NCBI GenBank assembly: GCA_002946415.1
Contig: NJPS01000044.1
Location: forward strand, 682,001-746,000
DNA: 64,000 nt
Source of the DNA: Rutstroemia sp. NJR-2017a BVV2
Taxonomy: Eukaryota; Ascomycota; Leotiomycetes; Helotiales; Rutstroemiaceae
Direction: 5' to 3'
Shown: positions 1 to 13,691 of the stretch, piece after piece
Layout of the letters: every line of letters starts with the position of its first letter
Position numbering within the stretch: position 1 is the first letter of the stretch
Made by a program: the position numbers and the translations under genes
Notes under the pieces: model-generated
Told to the model about the DNA's origin: nothing
What the model saw: the letters and a program-made list of their open reading frames with translations, nothing else
Databases searched by the model: none

Positions 1-279
1 CAATGACATTATCATGTTTTCTTACGTGATGATTTTCGGCAGAGCTCAAGGGGTAAGGATGGAACTTAGTTCTTACAGGCAAAAAATTGAATTTTTAGAT
101 AGCATGTTATGCATATGCCAAGCAAGGCTTCACCGGTCATGCCCAATGATGTGTTACACGCATAAATAACTCTGCCTCTCCCACAAGGCCCAAAAATACC
201 CAACAGCCTCATCACGCCCAGGCATGAAGGCAGAGAAGACACCCTCATGAAAGTATTACTTGCATATGCAGGAAGATTA

Positions 280-3090
280 CTAACCCCTCCGACCATTCTT
301 AGCAGGTCTTGCATTCTTCGCCTTCTTTCTCTCTTGCAGTTTCCTATCCTTGCGAATATCTTCCGTACTCTTGATTTCTCCCTTTCCATCTCCGTCCTTG
401 AACTTCCCGACTCTCTTCTCTTTGGCTTCCGCAACACGCTTCTTCCGAACGTGATAATCATCACGATATTTATCTGCTTCTTTGGGTGCCCGTTCTTGCT
501 TGTGCTTGTACCGAGTCCCAAAGCCTCGTCCCACCCCACCAGCGCTTGCAGGACCTTGCCGTTCTGCTTCACCGGTTCGCGGTAATCGATCAACCTTGTT
601 TGCTTTGCGCCATCTGTCAAACCGGCCGCTCTGGAAACTTGCCGCGATCTTTTGACCGCTTTCACCTCGGATCATTTTCTTTCCTTTCGATCCATCCTCG
701 TCGTTCGCTCGGGCAACGTATTTACTATTCTTTTTGTCCCATCTCATGCCCTTCGCCCGAGCTGGCTCGGCAAATGACTTAGCCCCGTCATCATTGGTCA
801 AATCCATGGTTACGCCCCGAGCTGCTTCGACGAAGTTTGAGTTTTGGGATGCTGTATTATATGAACCGGAGTGAACACCATACCCACGTTCTTCCGCGGT
901 GTTAATAGTTTTCGGTGTGTAAGACATGAAGTTCTCTGAATCTTTCCATGACAGTGTTCGACCTTTACCCTTTTGAGCAGCTTTAGAGAAGGTAACTTCA
1001 AGCTCACCATCAGATGCTTCGGCCATGTCATCGTCACCACCCATGACTGTGACTTCAAGATCGTCGTCATCGTCACCAGCCATCCCCAAATCGTCAGTAT
1101 CTTTTTCTTCAGCGGCGGCTGCAGCCTTTTCATCTTCCTCCTTCTGTCTTCGTGGTATAATCTTTTCTCGGCGATGCCTCATTATCTCAGCTGCTTCACT
1201 ATGAGCAGCCTTTCCGCGCGTGCCGATTTCAAATACAGTTTCTTGAGGTCTAAAACCACTGATCTTAGCAAGCATTTCCATTCGAGCTTGCTCAGCGTTG
1301 TTTGTTTCGTCACTAAAAAGGGGATGTAGTTCGTTCCATCCTTTCGATGCAACTACCTCCTTGGCCCTTTTCGCGCTTTCATTTGAGGCTGAATTACGGG
1401 TCTTGATGTAGAGCCGTTCTCCCTTAGCAGCGACATTGCGCAGCACTGCCAGATCCTCTTCGTCGTACTGAAGCTTGGTCACTAATTCAGATGTGGCTTC
1501 CAATTTGTCCCTTTGTAAAGCGCCAACAATAACATCTTCGGCATAATTTGGCTTGTCACCACATTCACGCCCGAGATATAATCTCCTGCCAAGGAACAAT
1601 TGTAGATCTAGAAGATATGGCGCGTCTGTATCTCTAACAAGACTGTAACTCCAACCCCGCTGCCCTGCTCTAGCAGTACGACCCACTCGATGGACGAAAA
1701 CCTTTGGTTGTGGTGGAAAGTCGTAATTGATGACGTTTGCTAGCACAGGAATATCGATACCTCTAGCAGCAACGTCGGTGACCACAAGGATATTCGTCTT
1801 CCCTGTACGAAAGTCCTCGACCTGAATATTTCGTGCAGTTTGATCAAGTGAACCATAAGCATGCGATACCGCGAACCCTGATAGGCGAAGGAGAGTGGCA
1901 AGATAGTCTACATGGTGCTTCGTAGCTGCGAAAATAATAGTTGAATGTTCTGTCGGCTTCTGCTTCGGACCGGGGCCATCTGAGCCCCTCTTTCGCTTTC
2001 TGTTGTTTGCCTCCGCAGCTTTAAGGGCATTTTCTGGTAGACCTGCGGGCATTTTAATCAAGTCATTCAGGATGTGAAGTAGAGCCCCCTCTTTTTCAGC
2101 GCCCTTGACACTGAAAAATGCACTTTCAAGATCTGGAGATACTTTGCTTTCAGCATCAAGACGGACCAAACTTGGCTCTTGCAGACCTGCTCTAGCAAAC
2201 TCTACCAAGGATTTTGGTAAAGTAGCAGAAAACAATAAAGTTTGCCTCGAAACTGGTAATGCGTGTAGAATTTCACCCAGTTGCGCAGCGAAACCCATTT
2301 CGAAAAGTCTATCGGCTTCATCGAATACCACATAGCGCATTGATGATAGATCCAGAGACATTTCCACCTTTAAATGCAAGAAACGACCGGGGGTGGCAAT
2401 CACAATGTCCGGGTTTGCAGCCATAAAGCCGAATTGCTCTTCAAGACTGTCGCCTCCAACAAGTAGGACGCATTTAAGATCAGTGCCGCGACCGAATTCC
2501 TTTACGACTTTCAGCGTTTGTAGCGCAAGCTCTCGAGAAGGGGACAGAATTAGAGCTCTCGCGCCAACTCGTGCACTGTGTGCCTTCAATTTTTCGATCA
2601 TGGGAATTACGAAAGCCGCTGTCTTTCCAGAACCCGTCCTAGCCATGCCGACTACATCTTGATTGTCGAGGACAAGTGGTATAGTTTTTCTTTGGATGGG
2701 CGTGGGCACAGTAAAACCTTTCCGACTAATTGCTTTGAGTAAATGGGAATTCAGTCCTTAGAAACAGATTAGCTACATTTCGCCAGGCTTAGATGATTCG
2801 AAACCCCTACCCATTGCTTGGAATCCACCGCCCTTCTTCACACTTTTTCCTTTTAGATTCGACGCCTTTCGGTTCGCAGCAGCCTGCTGTGCCGATATGA
2901 AAGCTTCATCGCCATCTCCATCACTCTCCAAAGCTAAATCCAAGATTCCGTTGGTGTCCAGCTGCCCTACATCCTTCTTGGATGAAACCGCAAAATCCTC
3001 GTCGTCCTCAGCCGCATTGTCGTTAAATAACGACTTTGTAATATCGAACTCATTCTCCGACAGCGCTGGTGAAGGTGCGCGGTGAGGCAT
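280..3090 (-). CDS. DBP10: DEAD-box ATP-dependent RNA helicase Dbp10
   Basis: Nucleolar RNA helicase needed for 60S ribosomal subunit assembly in yeast. It has two exons, 3090-2811 and 2756-280, separated by a 54-bp GT-AG intron; splicing joins QAMG to [14 protein letters not shown], the expected Q-motif region, and gives 918 aa. Visible helicase motifs are AxTGSGKT (about residues 132-139), PSREL, TPGR, DEAD (239-242), SAT (270-272) and HRVGRTAR. The C-terminal third is Lys/Arg-rich with acidic runs and a basic tail, as in Dbp10, and the length fits the family. The N-terminus is acidic ([16 protein letters not shown]). I chose that ATG because the frame further upstream reads into the shared promoter. 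DBP4 lies head to head 224 bp away. Identity is secure; the exact start is probable. Confidence 0.93.
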
Positions 3091-3314
3091 CTTGGTTGCT
3101 CGTACAAGGTCGTCGTTCTCACCTGCGCAATTCTGGCGTCCTAAGTATCTCCCCAAAATTTCTTATCAGTCGAATATTTTTTCTCTGTGGAGTCTGTGCA
3201 CTGACCTGCGGCCTTCAGTAGCGCCAAACTTTAAATTTTTAGAGGAAAATATCCCGGGAAAATTGTTCGAAATGTTTTTTGAACATCTTCAGAGCAATTG
3301 GATTTCTGTGAATT
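3091..3314. promoter_or_regulatory. Divergent promoter between DBP10 and DBP4
   Basis: The 224 bp between the start codons of two oppositely oriented ribosome-biogenesis helicase genes must hold both promoters. It is AT-rich towards the DBP4 side and contains AAAATTT-like cores (near 3155 and 3230), which resemble the yeast RRPE element of ribosome-biogenesis genes. That resemblance is weak evidence. No clear TATA box is seen. Confidence 0.6.
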
Positions 3315-5751
3315 ATGGCGCCACCGACTGTTGGACGCAAGTCCAAACAATCTGGTAAAGGCAAAAACAATGCGCGACCATTAAAAAGGAAACGTGAGGG
3401 AGAAGATTACGAAAAGCTCCAGAAATCAGTGGAAGAACTAGTAAGTATCGCAAGTTTTCCAGGTTGAATCCTGCTCACAAGCTCAGGATGCGAAAGCAGA
3501 AATAAGCAAATTTTCGGACCTACCTTTATCTCAAACTACTGCATCTGGACTCGAGGCATCCCATTTCACGACTCTTACGGACATTCAATCGAAGGCTCTA
3601 CCGCTTGCGCTGAAAGGACGAGATATTCTGGGCGCGGCCAAGACTGGCAGTGGAAAGACTCTCACATTTCTGGTACCAGTGCTGGAGAATTTATATCGAC
3701 AAAGATGGACAGAATTGGATGGGCTGGGAGCGCTGATAATATCTCCCACACGAGAATTAGCAATTCAGATTTTCGAGGTCTTGCGTAAAATTGGAAGACA
3801 CCACACATTTTCTGCAGGACTAGTTATTGGTGGTCGCAGTCTTCAAGAAGAACGGGAGCGTCTAGGGAGGATGAATATACTAGTCTGCACACCAGGACGG
3901 ATGTTACAGCATATGGATCAAACAGCGGCATTTGATGTCGACAATCTGCAAATGCTTGTTCTCGACGAAGCAGATCGCATTATGGACATGGGCTTCCAGT
4001 CATCCGTTGATGCGATACTGGAGCATTTGCCGAAACAGAGACAAACGATGCTCTTCAGTGCTACTCAGACCAAGAAAGTGTCTGATCTGGCGAGACTAAG
4101 TCTGAAGGATCCTGAATATGTGTCTGTTCACGAAGCTGCATCTTCTGCCACGCCATCGAAGTTGCAGCAGCATTATGTGGTAATACCTCTACCCGAAAAA
4201 CTAAACACCCTCTTCAGTTTCATCCGCGCCAACCTGAAGGCCAAGATAATAGTGTTCCTATCATCGGGAAAGCAGGTGCGCTTCGTTTACGAGAGTTTTA
4301 GACATTTACAACCAGGTATTCCACTGTTGCATTTACACGGTAGGCAAAAACAAGCGGCAAGGCTGGACATTACTTCTAAGTTCTCTTCTTCAAAGAATTC
4401 TTGCATATTTGCTACGGATGTGGTGGCACGAGGACTCGACTTTCCCGCAGTAGACTGGGTTATTCAGTTGGATTGCCCCGAGGACGCCGATACATATATT
4501 CACAGGGTTGGTCGAACTGCGCGTTATGAAAGGGCGGGTCGCGCAGTATTGTTCCTAGATCCATCTGAGGAGGACGGCATGCTGAAGAGGTTGGAGCATA
4601 AGAAAGTGCCAATACAGAGGATCAATATTCGACAAAACAAACAGCAGAGTATCCAAAATCAACTCCAGAATATGTGCTTTCAGGATCCTGAGCTGAAGTA
4701 TCTCGGACAGAAAGCATTTATCAGTTACACGCGCTCTATATTTTTGCAAAAAGATAAAGAGATATTCGACATCAGCAAGCTTGACTTGGAGCATTATGCA
4801 TCAAGCATGGGTCTTCCAGGAGCACCAAAAATCAAGTTCCAAAAAGGCAACGATGCGAAAAATGTCAAAAACGCGCCGAGAGCCGCCCTGGATACTAGCG
4901 ATGAAGAGAGTGAAGCCGAGAAAAAACCAAAGAAGGCAGAAGTACGGACCAAGTATGACCGGATGTTCGAGCGTCGTAACCAAGACGTTTTGTCAAGCCA
5001 TTACTCCAAGATTATTGCCGACGACGGACCCAGCCAAGAGGTGGACGGACATGCAGATGCTGACGAAGACAATGACTTCTTATCGGTCAAAAGGGTGTTA
5101 CCCGTGGACGGCGACGAAAGTTCTGAGGATGATGACATCGCGGCTGTTGGCCCAACAGGAAAGGTTATCGAGGGAATTAGTAAAGATCCGGTTGTGATCG
5201 ACTCGAAACGAAAGGAAAAGCTGCTGAAGTCGAAGAAGAAGCTACTGAAACTCAAAGATAGAGGAACAAAGGTGGTGTTTGACGAGGATGGCAATCCTCA
5301 CCAGATTTATGAGCTCGAAGATGAGGAAGACTTCCGTAAGAGAGGTACAGCAGAAGAACAGCGCGCCAAATTCTTGGAAGAAGAGGCTGCAAGAGTTAAG
5401 GAAGCCGATCTTACCGATAAACAATTGGCCAAGCAGAAGAAACGAGAAAAGCGGGAGAAACGGAAGGCAAGAGAATCAGCAATGGATGACGATGATGAGC
5501 AAGCGCCAGATTTGGTCGATGCTGAAGATGACGAAGACCCTCTGGCACTTCTCAGGTCATTACCTATCGCTGGCGAAAATGGTGCGGATGAAGATGAATC
5601 GAGACCTGTCAAGAGGCCAAAGAAATGGTTCGAGGATGATTCGGATGACGAGAGAAAAGCCGCAAAGAGGAAGAGTCGTGTCATCGAAGCAGCCGATGAG
5701 CCCGAAACACTGGAGGACCTTGAAGCACTTGCATCTGGACTCCTTAATTAA
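3315..5751 (+). CDS. DBP4: DEAD-box ATP-dependent RNA helicase Dbp4 (Hca4)
   Basis: Nucleolar helicase for early pre-rRNA processing; in yeast it releases U14 snoRNA. Exons are 3315-3440 and 3487-5751, with a 46-bp intron, giving 796 aa. The N-terminus [12 protein letters not shown] is basic. Motifs: AKTGSGKT (93-100), SPTREL, TPGR, DEAD (202-205), SAT (233-235), [12 protein letters not shown] and HRVGRTAR. After the helicase core comes the [20 protein letters not shown] segment typical of Dbp4, then a long acidic/Lys-rich tail with clusters such as [10 protein letters not shown]. Length matches the family (about 770-820 aa). It is divergent to DBP10 and followed 290 bp later by the FAD synthetase gene on the same strand. 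Confidence 0.94.
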
Positions 5752-6041
5752 AATTCCAAACAATTGTGTAGATAGCAAGCGTAAAATCAAACAGAATCAT
5801 ACCCCCTTTGTATAGTCCTCGTCAGCCCTTTGAAAATTACCCCTCCACGGAACCCCACATGCAAGAACTATTCGGCTACACGACTCATACGCTAAAATAT
5901 TACCTAAACTGCAACGGTTGCGACGACACATCCGGAGTTCGTATGATTACCTTCCGCTTCCTCTTGTTTCCCTTCCTTTCTGTCTCTGCCCTCTCGTAGA
6001 TGGACGTACTAAATGCGAATCGATAACCTGCTGCGAACGAG

Positions 6042-7124
6042 ATGCCCGAGCTCCAGTGTGCGCCCGACCTCGAGGACAATCACAAGGAAAATAAATCCTC
6101 GGCTTCCGTCAATGGTGGTGGTGCCTCGGTAGAGAAAGATGCAGATGCAATAAATGCAAACGCAAATACATTGTTGGAAAGATGTGATGAGATCGCTGCG
6201 AAAGTGAATGCGTTTTTGGAAGAGGATCTAGATGATGAGGTGCTTAAGGGCGTGCAGGAACAGACGAGGATTGCGTTGGGGGTTATTTCGGAGACGCTGG
6301 ATAGGTATAGGTATGGTTATTCAGTTCATTTACACCGGACATCTGATTATATGCCACATTATTGATTGTCAACTTCGCGCGCAAAGCTAACCACTATGAA
6401 CAACAGTCTAGAAGAAGTATCCTTCTCCTACAACGGTGGCAAAGACTGTCTAGTCCTCCTGATCCTCCTCCTCGCCGGCCTCTCCATCCACCATTCGCTC
6501 CCCTCGAATATGCAAAACAAAAACAAAACCCTTCCCGCCAAACTCCCCTCCGTCTACATCATCTCTTCGCATCCCTTTGCCGAAGTTGATGAGTTTGTAA
6601 ATTCCTCCAGCGAACACTACCACCTGTCGCTGTCGCGTTACGCCATGCCCATGAAACAGGCGTTTGCGAAATATTTAGAGGATAACAAACATGTAAAGGC
6701 GATTCTGGTGGGCACGAGGAGGACGGATCCGCATGGGGGACTGTTGACCCATTTTGATATGACGGATGGGGGGTGGCCGCGGTTTATGCGCGTTCATCCG
6801 GTTATTGATTGGCATTATAGGGAGATTTGGGGGGTATGTTGTCTACTTTTCTCTTTGCCTTCAATTTCTTCTGCTAGATCGCAAGATTGTTCTCACAGCT
6901 GTATGGGTGTGCTCCAAAGACGAAACTAACACAAACGGAAATAGTTCATTCGGCATCTTAAGATCCCCTACTGTCCGCTTTACGATCAAGGCTATACCTC
7001 CCTGGGCGGAACAACAGATACGCATCCAAACCCCGTTCTAGTAGCCGATAATAAGGGTCAAAAGTTTCGACCTGCATATGAATTAGTTGAGGATCAGGAG
7101 GAGCGACTGGGGAGGGATTTTTGA
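6042..7124 (+). CDS. FAD1: FAD synthetase (FMN adenylyltransferase)
   Basis: Transfers AMP from ATP to FMN to make FAD; a member of the PAPS-reductase-like (PP-loop) family. Exons are 6042-6310, 6407-6833 and 6945-7124, with introns of 96 and 111 bp; all phases agree and give 291 aa. The PP-loop SYNGGKDC lies at about residues 97-104. Downstream are GTRRTDPHGG and MRVHPVIDWHYREIW, and, formed across the second junction, HLKIPYCPLYDQGYTSLG, which is diagnostic for eukaryotic FAD synthetases. The N-terminal 90 residues are divergent and acidic. No targeting signal is evident. Size fits yeast Fad1 (306 aa). It converges on the SUN-protein gene across an 856-bp gap. Confidence 0.92.
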
Positions 7125-7980
7125 GGAGTCACGATTTGCACGTGAAAGGAGACTAAAGGTCCAGACACAAGAGGGGGAAAAGGGACAGAGAGATAAGAAA
7201 ACTGGGACGAGGGCGAGGCGGTACTAGTGAAGACATGTCTAAAATTAAAGCGTGAAAGATGGAGAGAGCGAGATATATAATGCATGAGGGGAGCATCTAT
7301 AGAGTGGAGGATTTCATCCCGGTGTTGGGTATGGTGTCAAAACGAGGATGGCGGGCATGGTCCAAACCGTTGGATTCGATTGGTAGAGATCATATATGCA
7401 TACCTTTAGAGCAACGAATAGTCCTTAATTAGATCTCCAGCAATTTTTCAGTATCCAGCAGACATGAAGGACCTCACGAAAGAGGTTATATACCTGGAAG
7501 TGTTCTTTCTGTATGAACTAACAATGAGAAGCAAGCCCAGCTCTCAGTCATACTTCAAGTCTCACCACGTGGAAGACACAATCATTGCAATTATCGTCTT
7601 TCTTCATTCTCAATATTCCAAAACACACGACAGAAGGGTATCATCCCAGTGTAATAGCATGCCGACCTAATCCCAATTCCCAAAGTCCATAGTAACGCCC
7701 ATCCAATTTCACAAATCCACCTGCCAGTGGAATGAACCAAGCATCTCAAAAATGACAGTATCCTCAAAGTTTTCCCTCCATCCATACTCCATAAAACACC
7801 ATCCCAACCGGGTTGTAATAACTGTAAATGAACGCCGTTACTTCTTCTTCCTGTTTTTTGCTCTCTCGATCTTCCACTTTCCTCTTCGTCTTGATCCTTC
7901 TATCGAAGAGCAAAAAGGCCATCTCCCAGCCCAACGATGACCACCATTTACACCGCCGTCGGGCCCATACCCCAAACCTC
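7125..7980. other. Convergent intergenic region
   Basis: 3' flanks of FAD1 and of the SUN-protein gene. It holds only short ORFs with no recognisable domain. The FAD1 side (7125-7260) is purine-rich. I see no RNA gene or repeat. Confidence 0.6.
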
Positions 7981-10292
7981 TCACCACGGATCATCCGGCT
8001 TCACATCTCCATGAAGCTTCACTCTATAAATACAAATATAAGGCACCCTCTCATCGCCTGACTTATTCTTCGCCCTCACAATAAACTTATTCGTCGCCGC
8101 CAAATCATTCTTCAAATCATCCGGCGCACTCGTAACAAAATCCTTGAGATCCAGCTGCACGGGAAAAGCCTGCACAATATCATCCGAATCCGCATCGAAC
8201 GTCCAAGAAGCGATGCGCACCCAACCCTGCTCAAGCGAGTCGACTTCATCTCCGTTGAAGATCTGCTTCGACTTAGCGCGGATCTTATCTGCTAGTGTTT
8301 TCGACGAGATGTAGGCGAAGAGTTCCATGTCTCTGGGTGCAGTGCCTTTGACCAGTGCGGCTTTTTGCGGATAGTGCTCGACGACGATTTGGTCGGGCCA
8401 GATGCTGAATGGGGTGATGACGCCGAGACTGACGCCGAGTCCCTTTTCGCCGTTGTGTGGTGAACACCAGCATTCGCCGTATTCTTCCCATTTAGTTAAT
8501 GCGGTTATGGGTCCATTGGGAACAGGAATTCGCTGTCCAAACATCTTGGAGAAACCCCTAATGATGGAACCATGGTCGAGGCCGGGAGGTACATAATCGG
8601 GTGAGGTGTAAGTGGGCTCAACAACAGCGCCCGCACTGGGCGAAAAGTGGTTGACTCTTTGCACAAATTTACCTCGACCCGCATTTAAGTTTGTGTTTGC
8701 CAGAGCTGCAATTTGAGCAGCCGTGATTTCCTTTACAAGTTGCCTGACTTGGTCTTTAGTCAGCACTTGTTGGGAGAGGAGGCGAGCCGTCTTGGCACTT
8801 TTCTCCTCTAAGTCCTTAGCCAGTCTCTCGATCTCGTATTGGATTTCGACGCGTGATTCTCTGAAGTTTTTGGCAATCATATGAAGAACCTCATCTTTGG
8901 ATGCAATTCTGCCGTCTTTTTCGAGTTGTGCTATTTTTGCAGGCAACAACGAATCAAGCTCGGATCCTGACCAGCTTTGGATCTTAACTTTGTTGCTTTC
9001 GAGGTATCGATCCCATTCTTTGGCAGTCATGGATGTTTGACCTCGGGAAGTTCCAGGGCTGTGATCAACCGGTTGGGGGATGAAAGTCGTGTCCCTACGA
9101 ATCTTCTCTCGAATCGCGTGCCAGAGAGTTGCTGGAAGAACTGGGTTGCCTCTCGTATCTTTATCAAGAGCGACATATTTGGGGAGGATGTTTTTGATTT
9201 CTTCAATGGCCTCCTGATCAACATCTGAACGGCGTTTGAGATAGGCAATATCTGCATCTGCAATATCGATTCGACGGTAAAGCTCTTTCAGGTCATCAGG
9301 CGCGAATAGACGACCGGGATGTAAAACCTGCGACGGGACGAATTGGCCTAGGTTATGCTTGAGATCCCAACCATAAAACCGGGGCCTTGGTGATAAGCCA
9401 GCATTTGCGAAGCTAGTTAATATGATAGCGCCAATCAGTAAGGCGATGGAGTAGGCAAGAAGTTCTCGCGTTCCTCTCTTGAAAATAGACATAAAGCTAT
9501 GAACCATGTCAGTGAGATCTCCCTTTCGCTCCGTGGATATGTCGACTTACGATCTATGAACATAGTTCCAAGCATTAGAAGCTTCATTGAGCAAGGTCGT
9601 AGCGATACCAGGTTCATTGTTGTCGTCATCATACACATCTGGTGGAGCTGGTTCTCGTCTCTCATTACCTCGTATATACTGCTGTTCTTCGGCAATCCTC
9701 TGTAAAGCATCACGTCGGGCTATCTCGGCTTCTTCTATTGGCCCAGGAAAGCGGTTATAGTGTTCTTCAAGCAAGGACGAGGAATTTATACTAGCGTTGT
9801 CGAAAATTCCAGTCTCATTTTGAAAGTTTCGATCGGATGCAGATTCAAGATATTCTTTTCGTCGAGAACCAGTTTTCGAACGTGCTTTAGGTGCAGAAGC
9901 TGAAGCACCAGGAAAGGCTCTTCGTCTTGGTGCTTCGACTGTAGGGCAGATTTAGCTCAATGCTGTGATATGATCAACAACAACTTACCTTCAGGTGTTG
10001 GGGGTTCCTCTGGCGCAACGGGCGAAGGCTCTAAAAGACCAGTAATGACTTCTGAAATATCGTGTGCCAATGGAGCTCCCCGCGCAACTGCCCTAGGAGC
10101 AGCAAGTGTGTTTGTGCCATATGCGGTGCTAGTTGTGGATGCAACAGCAGGCAGATTGTCGTTTCTCCGAGAACGTCTTCCGGGAGTAGCTCGAGTTTCT
10201 GAGGTGGGAAGTATATCATCGGCGTTCACTGAAAGTGCGCCGCGGGAGCTAGCAGCACGGCTACCCGCTCGTGTTGATCTTCGTGTAGACAT
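7981..10292 (-). CDS. SUN-domain nuclear envelope protein (Sad1/UNC-84 family)
   Basis: Inner-nuclear-membrane SUN protein, expected to anchor the LINC complex or spindle pole body. Exons are 10292-9989, 9938-9551 and 9496-7981 (introns 50 and 54 bp), giving 735 aa. The N-terminal nucleoplasmic part is Ser/Arg-rich (MSTRRSTRAGSRAASSRG, with RRSRR). A single hydrophobic helix, ELLAYSIALLIGAIILTSF, lies near residues 243-262. A long Lys/Glu-rich, coiled-coil-like region follows. The C-terminal SUN domain includes GAVVEPTYTSPDY, ECWCSPHNGEKGLGVSLG and ITPFSIWPDQIVVEHYP. The stop is TGA at 7983-7981. The order TM, coiled coil, SUN is standard. Closest named relative is S. pombe Sad1; orthology was not tested. 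Confidence 0.88.
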
Positions 10293-12135
10293 TATTCGTT
10301 GTTCCCGTAGCGGTAGTTGCTTGGGTGTTTGTGAATCGAAGCTTTCGCGGACGTCTCGACAACGGTTCGAGAATCGTACCTAGAGCCTGCCAGTTTCATG
10401 AGTTAGCTTTGTGGTGAATTAATTAACAACTGGAACGAAGAGCTAGTCGTCCTTTGCCGTTAAGAGGCAATAAGAAACTGGCACTCGAGCATACCAAGAG
10501 GTGCGATAAAGGTTCACAAACTCTGCACGTCGCACTCGTACGGTGGCAGAACTGCTGCTTCACAGTGATCCTCTCTGGAAATTTTGAAAGAAATTAGGAA
10601 GCAAAAGGATGCAACATGAAGCCTTCGAGGCTGTTTGGCATATATACACCAATTTAAATGTGAAAAGAGCTAGCAACTTACTGTTGTGAAGCTATTGAAA
10701 TGCTCCTACAGGAAGAACAATAGCAAAATCCAATTCACTCTTGATATCCAAAACCGCGTCCAATTCGTGTTAATACGCGTCTCAATAAAAAGCCAAATTG
10801 AATCTTCAACGGTGAAAACAATTTAATTCAATGCGCAGTAATTTTATGGTTGATTGTATTGTTTGGCGCGTCTTGAATTTCTTGAAAAGTTCACGATATC
10901 GCGGAGCACAGAATTGGCGGGTTAGCAACAATGAATGGGGCATCAAAGACCCATTCAAAGAGCTGCAAACAGAGTTTCTCGTCTATCGACATCCAAACTT
11001 TCATTGAGCTGAAATTTAGTCGGATTAGGAAGCTGCGGCATTGTATTGTATCGCAAATGGAAATAGAGGAGGATTTCTTTCAAAGCCAGCTGGAAGTTGT
11101 CACCTCCAAGTCCTTACGCCTTCCTCACGCACCTTTGGAAGTTTGGAGGGGGAAAACTTTGGTGACGCCTTCAGACAAAGACGGACCCATGAAAGCAGAT
11201 CTTCGGTCGCGTCCGCTGTAAAGTTTATGCCGGGATTGATCCTTGAAAGGCACTCCGTAGTATGGCGCAAATCAAGCAACCAATGGAAGGTAGATGGTCA
11301 TAATTGTGTGTGAGGTTTCGTGTGCAGTGGAAGGTTTCATAATTTTCCAGACTTGAAAGCACACCCTCGCCAGGCTCGTCCTCACCAGCAATTCTGAAGC
11401 CATAGCAGAGACTTTCAGATGGATCTTGAAGCAGATATCCTGCTCTTGCTCTCGTCTGATCCGACGGAACAACTCGGCATGACATATATCGAATTACTGG
11501 AGAACATTATATTGTCCAGTACAACAGAGCCAATGGTAACGCCCGCTCCAGTCCTCACCTCGGTACGGAAATACTATCTCGAAAAATGGGAGAGTCAAAG
11601 TCACAGTCACAGTCCCAGTCACAGTCACAGACTCTGCTCCAAGGTTTGCAGATGGAGCCTCGATCACGATGCACAGCAGAAATAAGCACAGCATTTCGTC
11701 CGGTAACCTGCATCCACCTTCTCTCTTCTCTCTCCTTCCATGAATGATGAAGCCAAAGGTTCCTCAACTGCCAACTGCTGTAGCTATTAACGACAGGTAC
11801 CCGTGTCGCGTGTGTCAGTCGTGCCTGCTCATCTTTCTCTAAAATGAATCTGATCAACTTTTCAACTTTTCAAATTTCCCGCAATTTCCTAGATATTAAT
11901 ATCGACAGCATTGTACGCTCCGCACAACTGGGGTTGCGAATCTGAAGCGGCTCAGTCATTTATCAGAGTGAGTTTCGAAGTGAAGCCCCACCATTGATCT
12001 GCGACCATCAGTCGACCTACCAGGCCTCTAAGATTCCTGAATATTTAATACGAGCAGCTGCTCTTTCCCTTCCCACTGTTGGAACGATCTACAAATCACG
12101 AACAATACAGAGATCCTCCATACAAATCAGAAATC
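10293..12135. other. Intergenic region between the SUN gene and GAL10-type epimerase
   Basis: Divergent promoter region of about 1.8 kb. It is AT-rich at 10600-10900. Short ORFs at 10931-11221, 11225-11485 and 11419-11685 have no recognisable domain or conserved splice structure, so I do not call them genes. A short CAGTCA-type microsatellite lies at 11595-11632. CT-rich stretches precede the epimerase start. Confidence 0.55.
11595..11632. repeat. Hexamer microsatellite (CACAGT-like)
   Basis: About six imperfect copies of a six-base unit, read as agtcac/cagtcc. No coding frame across it is convincing. Confidence 0.7.
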
Positions 12136-13505
<1,370 letters not shown>

Positions 13506-13691
13506 AGTTATTGCTGGTCTTTTTCTTCGTTCCTCTTCCTTATACCTTTCTCGTGGTTTTTGGCATTTGACCACGATTTCCATGTTCGGACGACCCAATT
13601 AGATGTCACAAAAAATAAGCACATTGTATTGCTTTTCGTACTTTAGAATGAATCATTTGCTATCTATTCTTTCTTGTTTTCATCATCTCAA

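Noticed and set aside
66..665. 199-codon minus-strand ORF overlapping the 3' end of DBP10
   Set aside because: It is an alternative frame of DBP10's basic tail plus 3' flank; the conserved protein uses the other frame.
280..5751. DBP10/DBP4 as an inverted gene duplication
   Set aside because: Flanks and motifs identify two distinct ancient helicase subfamilies; similarity is limited to the shared DEAD-box core.
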